The position numbers and the translations under genes are program-made. Shown one piece after another: positions 24,365 through 37,800 of a stretch of 64,000 bases of DNA. Each line of letters opens with the position of its first letter. Position 1 is the first letter of the stretch. The stretch is from Lampris incognitus (taxonomy: Eukaryota; Chordata; Actinopteri; Lampriformes; Lampridae). Location of the stretch: NCBI RefSeq assembly GCF_029633865.1, contig NC_079214.1, forward strand, positions 29,023,333 through 29,087,332, read 5' to 3'. Under the pieces are notes generated by a model that was given only the letters and a program-made list of their open reading frames with translations, had not been told where the DNA came from and searched no databases.

Positions 24365-27300
24365 TACACACACACACACACAAACACACAAAACCAAAAG
24401 GTACTCAAGACATCAGTCAGATGGATAATGAACACACATTTCCTCAATAGCTCTACCTGTTGGCTCTGCGTGAGGTATAGTCACCCCAGTTTGCCCCAGA
24501 AGGATACTCCAGAATTAGATGGATGTCTGGTTCCTCCACTACTTTACCTGCCACTGGACAGTCAGAGGTAAACATTAAATAGATACTTGCATGCTGTTTC
24601 TGAGCACATTTTTAACACAGTTGATTTGAATTCAACCGAAAGGTAGGTGTGGTTTTATGATTTCATAGCTATTGGCTACTCAAATTCAGCGCAGTCATGT
24701 GGGTGTGGCTGGGTGGGCTAAACCGCTTGCTGTAGAAAAACAAGCACTTCACTGGTGACATCCCCCTTCCTGCTCTGTCGACACTTGACCAAAAAACATT
24801 AAAAAAAAAAAGGGCGAGCGACGAGACCACCGACAGCAGCTTTGAGGTTGGGGATGTGGAAGTTGAAGACGATTCCTCTTTCTCAGTGGAAGTTGACTAC
24901 TTGCCTCACGAATATGTTGCTCAGCCAATACAGCCGTATTCCTTCGAGCCAAAAGGGTGTGTCTCCGCTTTTATAGCGTCCCGCTACGGACACGTCTATG
25001 CTAATGGTAATTCGTGACGCGGCAAGTTACCACATTTTCACCAACCGGAAATATGATTTCGACCACTTGATTCAACTCCTTTGGATAACCATGACCTGGA
25101 TGAATGAGAACATTCACAGACAGATTTCGACCACCGATATCTCTCGTCTGGCCATAAATGTGATTTTAGGGCTACCATTTGTCTCATTGATCACATCCAC
25201 ACTCCTTACATCAATTAACAACAGGAAAAGTCAGATTTTGATGCAAGTATCTCTTTAAGTGATGGAATTATGGAGAGAAGAAAGATTAAAATGGCCGGTG
25301 AAACTATCGAAACTGCTAGCCAACAGACTCAACAAAGTCATCACTACCCTGATCCACCCTGATCAGGTGGGCTTTATCCCCAAACGTAGCTATGCTGACA
25401 ACATCAGACGCCTGATAGACATTATGTGGGCCACTCATGATGCGAACTCCCCCTCAGCGGCCATATCTCTGGATGCAGAAAAGACGTTTGACAGGGTTGA
25501 GTGGCTTTACCTATTCCTCACCCTGGAGTCATTTGGTTTTAGCAATACATTCATCACCTGGATACAACTCCTGTACACACATCCCAAAGCTGCTGTGCAA
25601 ACTAATGGCCTGATCTCACCCTGGTTTGAGCTAGGTAGGGGGACCAGGCAGGGCGACAGCATCTCTCCGGGCCTATTTGCACTTGCTCTGGAACCACTGG
25701 TGGCAGCCATTCGATTAGAACCTGCATTCCCAGGGATACAAATTGGTCAATCAATACACAAGCTGATGCTTTACGCGGATGACATCCTAGTTCTAGTCTC
25801 AGACCCTGAGCGCTCCCTTCCTGCACTGCTTACAATTATAGACAGATTCTCTCATTTATCAGGTTACAAAGTTAATTGGCAAAAATCAAAAGCCCTCCCC
25901 TTAACCTTGTACTGCCCCAGGACCTTGTTCCAGGGAGATGAATTCTCCTGGCCCAGCAATGGCATTAAATACCTGGGTGTTACTTTCCCCCCTAAATTAG
26001 ATGATCTAGTGAAGGTCAACATCGAACCTCTACTGAGTCAATTTAGTGCAGACATTGAAAGATGGACTCCTCTTTACTTGTCACTATGGGGGAAAGCTAA
26101 TGTTTTGAAAATGACCTGTACACCGAAGTTCAGTTACATTCTCCAAGTACTCCCAGTGAGAATCCCGCTTAAATATTTCAAACAATTTGACAAGCTATGT
26201 AGCAGATTCCTCTGGGATGGTAAACGCCCCCGACTTAATTTGAAAAAACTACAAAGGCCAGTGGACCAGGGTGGGCTGGGTATCCCAAACTTACTGTTAT
26301 ACTACCAAGCATTTGGTCTCAGGCATCTTGCCCACTGGACTTTACCCTCCGAGCGCGCCCCCCCTGGCTTGGCATCGAAAGTACACTTTGTGATGCTCTC
26401 CCTCCCCTCCATCTTATAACCGCTGCACTGCCTACAGAAGCTATGACCCATCCGATAGTTGTCAACACTCAATGGATTTGGAAACAAATCTCAATAAGAC
26501 TCAAATTCAATCCCCACCTGAACTTAGCAGCCAGTATCTGGTTGAATCCCAAGTTGAAGATTGACAAAAAACCATTTATTTGGACACAATGGGCGGGAAA
26601 AGGAATATTGGTTATAGGAGATTTATATGATGAAGGTGGTACGATGAAATCATTCACGGCACTTGTGCAACAGTATGGCCTCCCCCAACAGCAGTTCTGG
26701 AGATATCTTCAACTAAGACACCTCTTGTCTCAAACTTTTGGGTCTATCTCCACAACCCCGCCTAGTTCAGATGTACTGTCGGATATAGTTAAGGTGTTTG
26801 GCACAGGGCATGAAGCTTCAAAATATTACTTATTGTTGACTAAACACTCTGATGGTTTGGGATCCAATTTAAAGTTAATTTGGGAGATCGATCTTAATCT
26901 TACCTTTACCAGTAAGGAGTGGGAAAACATTTTAAGGAATTATAAGAAAACCTCACGGGAACTCAGGGCAAGGTTAGTACAGTTCAAAATAATTAACAGG
27001 GTATACTGGACCCCCTCAAGGTTATACAGGGCGAAACTAAGAGACAGCCCTGACTGCTGGAGGTGTGGGGAGGGCCCGGGTACGCTTCTCCACATGCTGT
27101 GGTCTTGCCATGTTGCACAAGAATTCTGGACAGCTATATATGACAATATCAAACTTATAATAACAACAGACATCCCATTTTCTCCAAGCCTCGTTGTTCT
27201 GGGAGACCCTACTCCTTTAAATGCCCTTCCACGAGCACGGGCAGAGTGGGTCCAGACAGCCCAGATGTTGGGTAGAAAGCTCATGGTAACAGAGTGGAGG

Positions 27301-30300
27301 TCGGCCACCCTACCTCACACCAATGTATGGTTCTCCCATCTGGGAATTGTGGCAGCACACGAGCGACTCTCCTTTAGACTCATCAACCAGATGGAGAAAT
27401 ACGAGGCCAAGTGGACGCACTATATTTCCTTCATTAAAGGCCCCGTGTAATCTGTCACAACTAATCTATATCTTAACATCTATTTATAGACTACTCTCTA
27501 TCTGCCAACTATGTTTTTTATTTTATTTATTTTTTTTACTTTCTATCTGCTGTTCCTATTGTCTTGTATACTGTTAAGACTCGTCTTATGATCACCCTTA
27601 ATCCAAATGTGTCTGTCTCTTGATATTGTCTAGTAGGCCCTGTTAAATTGTTCCTTCCATCGCTGTAATCCATGTGTGATGTCATGGCCTGTATTTGTGT
27701 TAAAGGAAAATAAAAACTACTGATCATTAAAAAAAAAGGCGGTGAAAGACAAAGGGGAGGGCTGGAGGATGGAAGCACATAGGTAATAGAAGGGGGAGGA
27801 AATAGAGTTGGAGGGAGACAGAGAGGGAGGTAGAGAAAGAGGAAGTGAATAGATGAAGGGGATGATGAGTGAGGACATGAGAGGGGAAGATGTTTAAGAG
27901 ATGATTATGATAAGAGCAGATGATGTTTAAGTAGAGAAAAAAGGGAGAGAGATAAAATTGTAGCACGTAGGATGAAAGAACAGTGGTAAGGACGAAGAAT
28001 GGAATATAATTTTAGAACACATTTAAAGTGATACTGACATCAAAATCTGAAAATTCCTATTGACAGGCTATGTTCCGAGTTGGAATGTGACCACGGAGAA
28101 ATTCAGTGGCCAAAACAGCATGTCTGCGGCCACTCGAGAGAGATCTGTGATTGACTGTAGATGGTGTCCAATGACAAATTGTGCCGGTGGATATGTAGAC
28201 ACCAGTCAATTTGCATATAGGGTGTGTCCGTAGTTACGCTATCAAGTTACGCTACGACGTATTGCTATCTATCTATATATTTATCTATCGGTCTATCCAT
28301 CTATTTATCTAAATAGCTATCATCTATCTATCTAACAGTTATTTGTATAATCGAACATATTATTCGCCAAGTTGTATTACACTGCCGTGCCGTAGGCCTA
28401 CCATCATGCCGTGGTCACATGCGAAATGCGTGGAAAGACAGTAGCCAATAGCTTTGAATTCATAAAACCACACCTATTTTCGGTTGATTCAAACTCCCAA
28501 TGTTACAAAACGTGGTCAGAAAGGGCATGTCAGTCTCTCTTTAACATTAAAGCTGCATTAAACAATATTTCAATACTAAGAGTGAATCAAATGATTCCCT
28601 ATAATGTGAAAGGATTGCTTGTGCTGGTGATCACATCAAGAATCAACATGGCAGTCTACATTTGCCTTCACTAGAGACGGGGTTTACCCTCACTTTGAGC
28701 TTGTTGACAAATTCTGGTCCATACGATGGCATGGCACGGAACCCCCTCCCCTCCCCCTCCCAGCTACAAATCCGTGCTCGCAACTAGGAAGTTGAGAAGG
28801 TGGTCTAAGGTGAAGCTCGCAAAGAGGAGAAGGAGCAAGTGCGATAGCATAGAAATATGTATGACGCTGGCAAGTTCGTAGGCTAATATGTTAGAAAACA
28901 ACTGTTTACTTACACATCCAGAAGAAATAGAGCAACATCGGAGTCACAATCAAATATCTGCAAACAATCAGTTAAAAAAACGGATCGCGAGCATGTTGTT
29001 TGTTACACTTTGTCCACTGTAGACAGGGGAAGGGAGTATTGAGGAGCGGCTTAGCTGTGAGTGTGTGTTTTGGAGCCTCTTTTGCACTACTGTCTGACAT
29101 CTACTAGTGGTTAGATCACTTAATGCAGGCTTAACCTTGTTGGGATAAAATGTGTGCACGCTTGTGTGTGTGGCCACTTCCGCATTTGTGTTTTCGTACC
29201 TGTGATATGTTGAGACAGGACATCAGTGAAATCAGGACTGAAACTTCCCCCCAGCAACACATCACATCCCTCAGTTGCCATGCGACCAGCCATCACTGGG
29301 GCATTGCCGCCTATGGACCACCTGTTCCCAGGCAACTCACGGGACGCTTCGACCAGCTCGCTGAATAGTGTGTCATTCATCATGAAACGCCTGAGTGAGG
29401 TGGAAAGGGAAACCATGTGAAAAGAGGGAAACAATGTTATAACAATGAGATTCCACCATGGGAATAGAAAGTGTCAAAAAATAGTAAGAGGACAAGAACA
29501 TTTGAAGTCACAATTTTACTCTGTTATGGCAAGGGGGTATGAATAATTGAGATTACTTATGATCTCCTTGGTTATGTCCTTATGTTATTAAGGCAGGTAC
29601 TACAGCCCTTATTCATTCAAATGCTTAGTATGTCTTTTCAATGTTGTCATATATGCAATACTTAACAAAGATTACACATTCAAATGTGTAGTACCAATTG
29701 TGAACATGGACATTAAAAGAAAAAGACCACGAAGGCTTAGTCAAGTTAACCAACATAAATTAAGCTTATAAAATGGAAAATATAAAAAGTCATAAACAGT
29801 ACTTCTTTCAACACCTTCACCGTTCCAGATATTCTGAATACTGTGCGTAACTAGAAGAGAAGCTATCTGAGGCAAGTTAGCATCAGCTAGTAATTATACT
29901 TAGTTCCCACAAAGTATTATTACATGCCATGAATCCAGAAAAAAGCTGGGAGGTATTGAAGAGAAGGGGAGAGAGGAAGGGAGGAGAGGAAATTAGCTGC
30001 AGTCTTTGGGCAAGGACAGAGATGTGGGAGCATCAAGGTAAGTTGGGAGTGGAAATAGGGACAAAAAAAGAGGGAGGAAGTAGAAGAGAAGGGCAGAGAA
30101 GCACAAAGCAGAGGAAGAGGAAGTTGATAAATTGAAGATTTACTTGCAAACCAGAATACTAAGCTACTGTTTTATAGCTAGCAGTGTTGAGCAGGTGCAG
30201 GTTGTGGCTTATCCTGTTGCTGTTCCCGTTGTTGCTGGGACATTTTAAAACTTTTAAAACACTAGTGTCCTGTGGTTAAAAAGCTGCACGCTTGCTGGTC

Positions 30301-31828
30301 TGTGCTAAATGGATGCTCAGCTCCTTCTGGCACGATAATCTTAATATCCTGTCATCTTGTAATGTGTGCATGTTTGAGATTAGAGAGAATATCTATGAAG
30401 TTTCTCCTTATGTGCGTGATGCAACCCCATTTTGGAATCAGTTAGGATTTTAAAACTCCTGAAGTCTGAGCCTGTTTTAACATGGTTTTATTTCTGGTGT
30501 TTTTAAAGTCTTGTTTTTTTGGGGGGGGGGATTTTTCCCCCTTTTTCCCCAAATTGCACTCAGCCCCACTCTTCTGAGCCGTCCCAGTCGCTGCTCCACC
30601 CCCTCTGCCGATCCGAGGGGGGCTGCAGACTACCATATGCCTCCTCCAATTCATGTGGAGTGAGCAGCCGCTTCTTTTCACCTGACAGTGAGGAGTTCTA
30701 CAGGGGGGGCGTAGCGCGTGGGAGGATCACACTATAGGTTGTTTGCATATGACGTCACGAACTACAGATGGAGGGCAGGAAGTGATTTTCTACATAGGAA
30801 GCACTATCACAAACTTTCGAAATGCCTATGTTTGGCGTCACTAACTGAGAAACCACAAGAGTTTTTATTGAGTACCAAAAGTTGTTGTTCATGAGGGGGG
30901 AAAATGCAAGAAATTGACAAGAACGCCGAAAAAAATGGCTTGCGAACCGTCGTCTGCGGTCGGGAGGAGCGGAGTCGGATAACGCGCATGTGCAGTGACC
31001 ACTTCGTCAAAAAAAATCACTCTTCATAACATAAGGATCAAGTCCAACACATCTTATTTTCTGTTTACACCTTTCTTTCATAATATCGTCTAAACTAGCT
31101 CCATCTCATCTATTCTGCTTTTCACTTCCTGCCCGCCATCTGAATCTCGCGCGTCACCAGAATCACGTGACTGCAAACAAGCTATTCTCCCCTGTTCCCC
31201 CTCCCCCCTGAACAAGCACCCCGACAGACCAGAGGAGGCGCTAGTGCAGCCACCAGGACACAAGCCCGCATCCAGCTTCCCACCCGCAGACACGGCCAAT
31301 TGTGTCTGTAGGGATGCCCGACCATACTGGAGGTAAAACAGGGATTTGAACTGGCGATTCCTGTGTTTGTAGGCAATGGAATAGACCACTACACTACCTG
31401 GACGCCCAGTCTTGGTTTTAATAAATGGCTGGTTGTGCCCTTATCAACCATCCGTGTCAGTCTTTCTGTAACAGGGAACCCTGGATGTGGTGCAGATTTA
31501 CCACACCAGCATTTAAAGATGTATTCTTTTGTCTTTGTATGCCTCACAACCAAAGACCTGGTATATGCCACCAGGTGCACAAGCAACAAACCATTTCAAA
31601 ATTACCTACTATTAATACAATCACAATGGGGGGGAGGGGGGGTGACTGTTCAAGTCCAGCCAATCAGTTCCCACAGTCACTGCCGGCAAACAGTACAGTA
31701 CCACACACAAAAGGAGATGGTCAGTAAGACACATTTAATTACACAGTACACATGAGAGCCACATGCAGACACACCAAGAAATAAAGCCTATCCTGTGTGT
31801 GTGTGTATATATATATATATATAGATAT

Positions 31829-31885
<57 letters not shown>

Positions 31886-34800
31886 CAGTGAGACCTTGAA
31901 GGGGGAATGCATGTTTGTGAAGTAAAGCAAATCAAGCACAAACTTTCTCTGAAATATGCGTGCACACACTTGAGCATTAACACCACATTTCAAAGAACAA
32001 TCCGACAACTGAGAATCATTCTTTATCCGATGAGCCTAACCGTAACCACTTGAAGTTTTATTCCAACCCTAACATTACTGGCACACACACACACCACTTA
32101 CTCTGCAGCTGCTCCTGGTGCAAAGAAGTAGGCAAAGCTCTGAGCCAGTTGTTGGGCATTCTCGATGTAGTCATAATGTAAAGGCTCGTAAGCAGGAGAC
32201 AAGCCGATCTTGTTCAGCAATGACACACCATCAACAATCAGGTCCACACAGCCACCGAAACCTGTGAAGGAGGTTTGATGGATTAAAAGAGGTGACTAAG
32301 CCATAAAACTATTCAACTAACATCTATATGGGGAAGAAGTAAAGACAAAGACAAAGTTTTCACCCCAATCAAATATTAATAATTCATGAATCCACACCAG
32401 GTATAATCTGGGGAACCAGAATGATTCAGCTACTTTGGCAGGTCACCAACTACCTGAGGCTTGACATTTGGCTCAGTCTACAAAGCTATTGTAGCTTGAA
32501 ATTCGATATTTTCGATCAGGCCAAGTTTCAGTTCAGTTGAGTCTTAATCGTGTCACATGAGAAAATCCTAGGGATGGTACTACAAACCTCTTCAGTCTAC
32601 ACTAGGCTACCTGTAAAAAACCTCAACTTAAAATATAAAAAAGAGCAAGACATGCATTTGAATTGGATTTGAGAAACTGATTAAGGTGAGCTTGAAATCG
32701 GCCTCCTCTGTCTTGCACTGTTTTTCAAATCTTGAACTAATCTGTGTTACTTTAAATATTAGGCAGGCCTACGTGTTTTATACCCTCCCTAGCCTGAAAA
32801 AGTAACAGAACCAAGTTGGACAACAAGGGCAAGGCTAACATGGAGTTTTTTCTTTTTGTCCATGTAAGACTCCCTGCAGGCCCATGTACATTTTTCCTGA
32901 ATACTAAAATAGTGTCTTGTATGCTTTGCTGCCACAAGACCAGTGAGTGTCAATCAATGGTGCCTTTTCTTTCATTTTTCTTACTGTATGGGTGTCAACA
33001 GCCCAGTAATTGCTCCTTAAGGTTGTAATGTTGTAGGAGAATCTTTAATCCCTTTTTACCAACTATAATGAATCCTATTATTGCAACACATATGTATGGC
33101 TTTCTTACAGTCCCTAATAATCTAAACTAGGCACAGCTTTCTTGTGATGTGATGTTTAAATCTCAGGGTAAAAAATTTTTTTTTGTAAAAAATGACCACA
33201 CTGTATATCAGAGGAACTCACCCATGTGAACTCAATGTGTGTGTGAATGGGTGAATGTGAGGCACACATTGTAAAAATGCGCTTTGAGTGGTCGGTAGAC
33301 TAGAAAAGTGCTATATAAAATGCAGTGCATTCAACCATGTACTACGGAGGCCCATGTGCATGCAGGTCTTCTTTCCAACCCAACAGTACATCAGCTGTCT
33401 TCACTGATTAGTCTTCCTCCATCTGTTTGAATGTGTGCTAATAAAACCATGGGTGTGACGGCACGGCGAAAACTATTACTGAACTGAGCAAAGGTTGAGC
33501 AGATATGGTAAACAGTACCATTTATTTGTTTGTGTGTGTGTCAAGGTCCAAAGGATGACATAATGATGATGGCAAGAAAGACAAGGTACGAGGTCTTAAA
33601 CGAATAGTTTGGAATTTTTGAAGTCACATAGGTAGGTTTTATTTTCAGTCATCCATCCTTTCCTTCATACTGTACACGCAGATCCAGGTTGTCATCTAGG
33701 TAGAATTCAATGCAAATAATGGGGAACAAATCCATAACCCTTGTTCAATGCAACAAAAAAAACAAAAAAAAAAACAAAAACCCTCCACAGTTCAGCCAAA
33801 GCTAATTTGACAGTACAGAAGTCTATCATGGAGAGTTTGAGAGGCCATTTTAAAAATCAACAGTCCAGTTCAGTAGCCCAAGTTCCTTAAGTGAATTTCC
33901 CCATTCATTTTTGTCAAACATTTCAGAAAATCCTAATTTAAAGTGTTTTAAGCTGTGAACCGGTCCAACCTGCTAGAACATGTATCAAGGCCTAATAACA
34001 ATTGAGTCCAAGCAGATAAATATTTGAAAAAAACCCCAAATGTACAACATCGTGTACGTAATATCGTTTAAGAGGGAATAAACTATTATTCATCCATAAA
34101 GCATTACGAATGATGACATCGAATCCCCTTCCCCTTGCTATCAACTGTTTTCTATCAACTTTTGCAATCATGTACATTTTATCTTTAATGCCTTCTTGTA
34201 TATATTGTTGTGTTTTAAGGGTCATCTTCTCTTCATTCCTAAAAAACCCCCCCACATCATATCTAACAGAGAAAACATGGGGGAGCATGCCGCGAGCAGA
34301 TGTAGATGATGTTATTTCCCTATGTTCTGACTTCAGGCTGCTCAGCTTTGGAGAGGTTTACATCTCCATGGAAATGGCGGCGTCTCTGTTTGGTGGAACT
34401 CAGTAAAAGACTGTGGGCAGTGTAGAACTTCATCAGTAAAACACAAAATCTTAAAAAAAAATTGAAATCAGAGTGACTTATGACTTCAACAGGAGCATAC
34501 GCCATTGTTCCTCAGTCTCGAAACAAGTCTGCTTTGTATTGCTAATACATTACAGCTAACCTGAACCTAACTGTCCAAATCTATATATACTTACACTTCA
34601 CCAACACTGACCACTAATGGAAAATTTCAAGGCGAAACACTGGATTTCAAAGATTCTCAACTGTCCCCTTAACTGCCTGACATATCCATGATGTGATCAG
34701 GGGACATTCAACTTTGTCCAGTGATGGTGCGCTGTAAATTCCAAAAGTGAAGTTTACTTAAAAAAAAAAAGGAAACCAATTACACTTGGGAAAAGTAACT

Positions 34801-37800
34801 ACATGAACTTAATTGTGTCGAGTTATGTGAAATCATTTCACATAGAATTTCACATAACTTGACACAATTAAGTTCATTTACTTACTTTTCCCAAGTGTAA
34901 CCGGTTTCCTAAATTTTTTTAAGTAAATTCAACTTTTAGAATTTACAGGGAACTTTTTCCACACTTTCTTTTTTTTATTAGACCAAGACTACCGGAGAGG
35001 AGTTGGTTACTCAACACTATTGAAACTCATCCAGTGACGAAATGTATCAGTATTTTCATTCCAAATAGTATGATCGGTGCTCTCTATTAAGGCCGATCAG
35101 AAGAGCCCATCAGATGACACAAAATAACATGAGACATTTGTCTGTGCGTGGCAAAAGAAGCTCACTAAAATGGCTTCACCGGTCTGGCAGTTCTACAAGG
35201 TGTCCGAAAAAGACAATAAAATCACTATATGCAATGTGTGTGAAACAGAAATCCCTCGTGGTGGAACGCAACAAGGCCATTTCAATACCACAAACCTCAA
35301 TAGACATTTGATAATTTGTCACATCAAAGAATACAGTGAGTATGAAAGGCAAGCCAGTGCAAGTCAGTAAAGCAAGTTAACCTTTTAGCAACTCAGTCTT
35401 CTTAAATGTCTCCCTAACTGACAATTGAGTTGTCAGTTAGGGAGACATTTAAACGGCAGGAACCCTATAGCAGCGACAGTAAGAAGTCAAAAGAAATATC
35501 AGCCAAGATAATGGAATTCACTGGCCTTGATCAGCAGCCTCTTTCTGTAGTGGAAGACGAAGCGTTCCGACGACTTATTACTACTCAGATCCACACTATA
35601 TCCTTCCAGGGCGTAAACATTTCACGGACGCATGCCTGCCGCAGTTATAACAAACAGTGTATACACATATTGACAGCATTTTAGAGGACAACATCACATC
35701 AATTAGTTTTGCAAGTGACATCTGGAGTTCGAGTGCATGTCCCATGTCCCTGTTACGCTTAACTGCGCACTTTATTGATCAAAACCTCAAACAACACGTT
35801 GTTCTTCATTGTCAAGAATTCACAGGGTCACACACAGCAGGGGCTCTGGCTGTCGCATTAGTCAAAGTCAAAGTGTCTTTATTGTCCCTTACAGGGAAAT
35901 TAGTTTGCAGCCAGTATATATAAAAGTCTCACACAAACAAAACACCAAGGCAGAATTGACACATCACTGATGGACAACAAACAACAGGACATAGCGGGCA
36001 AGGAGAACCAAAGGAGTTCAAATATACAGACCATGGAAACAAGCAATCTGCAGACAACAGATGAATAATAGCTACCATTTAACAATTGAATGGCAGTGGG
36101 GACAAAAGCCTTGTATCTCTTAATCTAATACAGGGCATCCTCAACCGACAACCTGAGGGTAACAGTTCAAACTCTGGCTGAAGGGGGTGACCTTGGCACT
36201 CCAGGAGGGATGTAGCCTTTCTGAACACCTCCCTATTATAAAGGTCGGTAAGCTGGGCTAGACTCCTCCCTGAAATCTTACTAGCCCATTTGATAAGTCT
36301 AACAAGCCTTTTTTTTATTGGCCAGAGTCAAGTTACCAAACCAAGCAACAATACAGTACGTTAAAACTGTTTCAATAAAACTTGTATAAAAGAGAGTCAT
36401 CATCTGGGAGGAGACATTAAATGTACACATTTTCCTCAGGAAAAAAAAAAGTCTTTGTTGGACCTTCTTTGATGTGGAAGCAACATGAGTTTCAAAGCAC
36501 AGTTTGTTGTCGAGAACAACCCCCAGATATTTTTAGCTGTCCACAAGCTTAATGTCGGCACCTTTAATGCTGGTTGGTACAGGACTAGGAGGAGTCTTTC
36601 TAAAGCTGATTATCATGTCTTTAGTTTTAGACACATTTAAGTGGTGAAAGGACTCATCATACCAAGATGCAAAGTCATCGACCACAGGTCCATGTTGTTC
36701 CTCCACCCCTTCAAGAAGATTTACAATCACTGAATCATCCGCAAATCTGAATATGTATCTATTGGTATGGTTGCTGCGCCAGTCATTAGTGTACAAGATG
36801 TAGAGTAACAGGGAGAGGCAACAGCTCTGAGGGGAACCAGTTGGAAGAGTACAGCCGACTGGAAAAGGAGCCATTAACCCTCACACACTGGGACGTATCA
36901 GTCAAGAGGTCCAGTATCCAGCCAACTAGATTAAGATCCAGTTTGAAGAAATGAATTAACTTTTCTGCTAACAGATGTGGAGAAATCTATAAACAACAGC
37001 CTGGCATGAGCATTTGTCCCCTCAAGATGGTGGTACAGAAAATGTAAGTGTTATCATGGCATCTTGTACACTCCTATCGGGCCTGTATGCAAATTGCAGT
37101 GGATCAAGGGATTTCTCCATCTGTGCTAGAACCTCGTTTTTGATGAGCTTCTCAAATATCTTCATGATTAGAGATGTCAACACTACTTGGCCTTAGTCAT
37201 TTAATGTCACAGGGGTTTTAGTCTTAGCAACTGGTACAATTGTGGAATGTTTCCATAATTTAGGGACCCTCTTTTGCTGAAGGGATAGTGTGAAAATGGC
37301 ATGAAAGATTCCACACAATTGTTCAGCACAAGTTTTAAGAACCTAGCCACAGATATTATCAGATTCAGGGCTTTTGCTAGAGTTGGTGACTTTGAAGTGA
37401 TTTTCCACACTTTTGATATCAACGGTCAATGCTGGGGGAGCTCTAGTGCTGTCCTTTAATGCATTCAATTTATCTGTGAAGTCCATCCATTCATCCATTC
37501 ATTATCCAAACCGCTTATCCTGCTCTCAGGGTCGCGGGGATGCTGGAGCCTATCCCAGCAGTCATGTCATGATTATCAAATCTTCAGTAAAATTTGTTTA
37601 ACTCATCAGCCAACTGTATATCTGAATTAAAACTAGAGAGAGCAATGTTCCTGTTGCCTTTGTCTTTACACCCAGTCATAGATTTCATACTGTTCCACGC
37701 TACCCTTAAATTGTTACTCCTCAGCTCAGCTTCTATTTTATCTCTATACATGAGTTTAGCCTTTTTGACTTCTGACCCGATCTCCTCTTTGCTTCCTTAA

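Larger units (their letters stand above)
25304..27739 (+). mobile_element. L1-clade LINE, 5'-truncated, in adpgk intron 3
   Basis: Two frames: the first (to 26419) encodes an L1-type reverse transcriptase, the second (26443-27450) the C-terminal segment with a Cys-rich motif (CWRCGEGPGTLLHM). The element ends in AATAAA and a poly(A) tail at 27728-27737. A target duplication CGGTGAAA lies at 25296-25303 and 27740-27747. Insertion by target-primed reverse transcription is inferred from tail, truncation and duplication. Confidence 0.9.

Noticed and set aside
28900-28958. Possible extra adpgk mini-exon with TTTGCAG acceptor and GTGTAAGT-like donor (minus strand).
   Set aside because: Read in the phase left by exon 3 it gives a stop at the second full codon, and joining exon 3 directly to exon 4 matches the human protein without a gap.
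32752-33028. Short ORFs in adpgk intron 1.
   Set aside because: No domain, no splice context in phase, and atypical composition for coding DNA.
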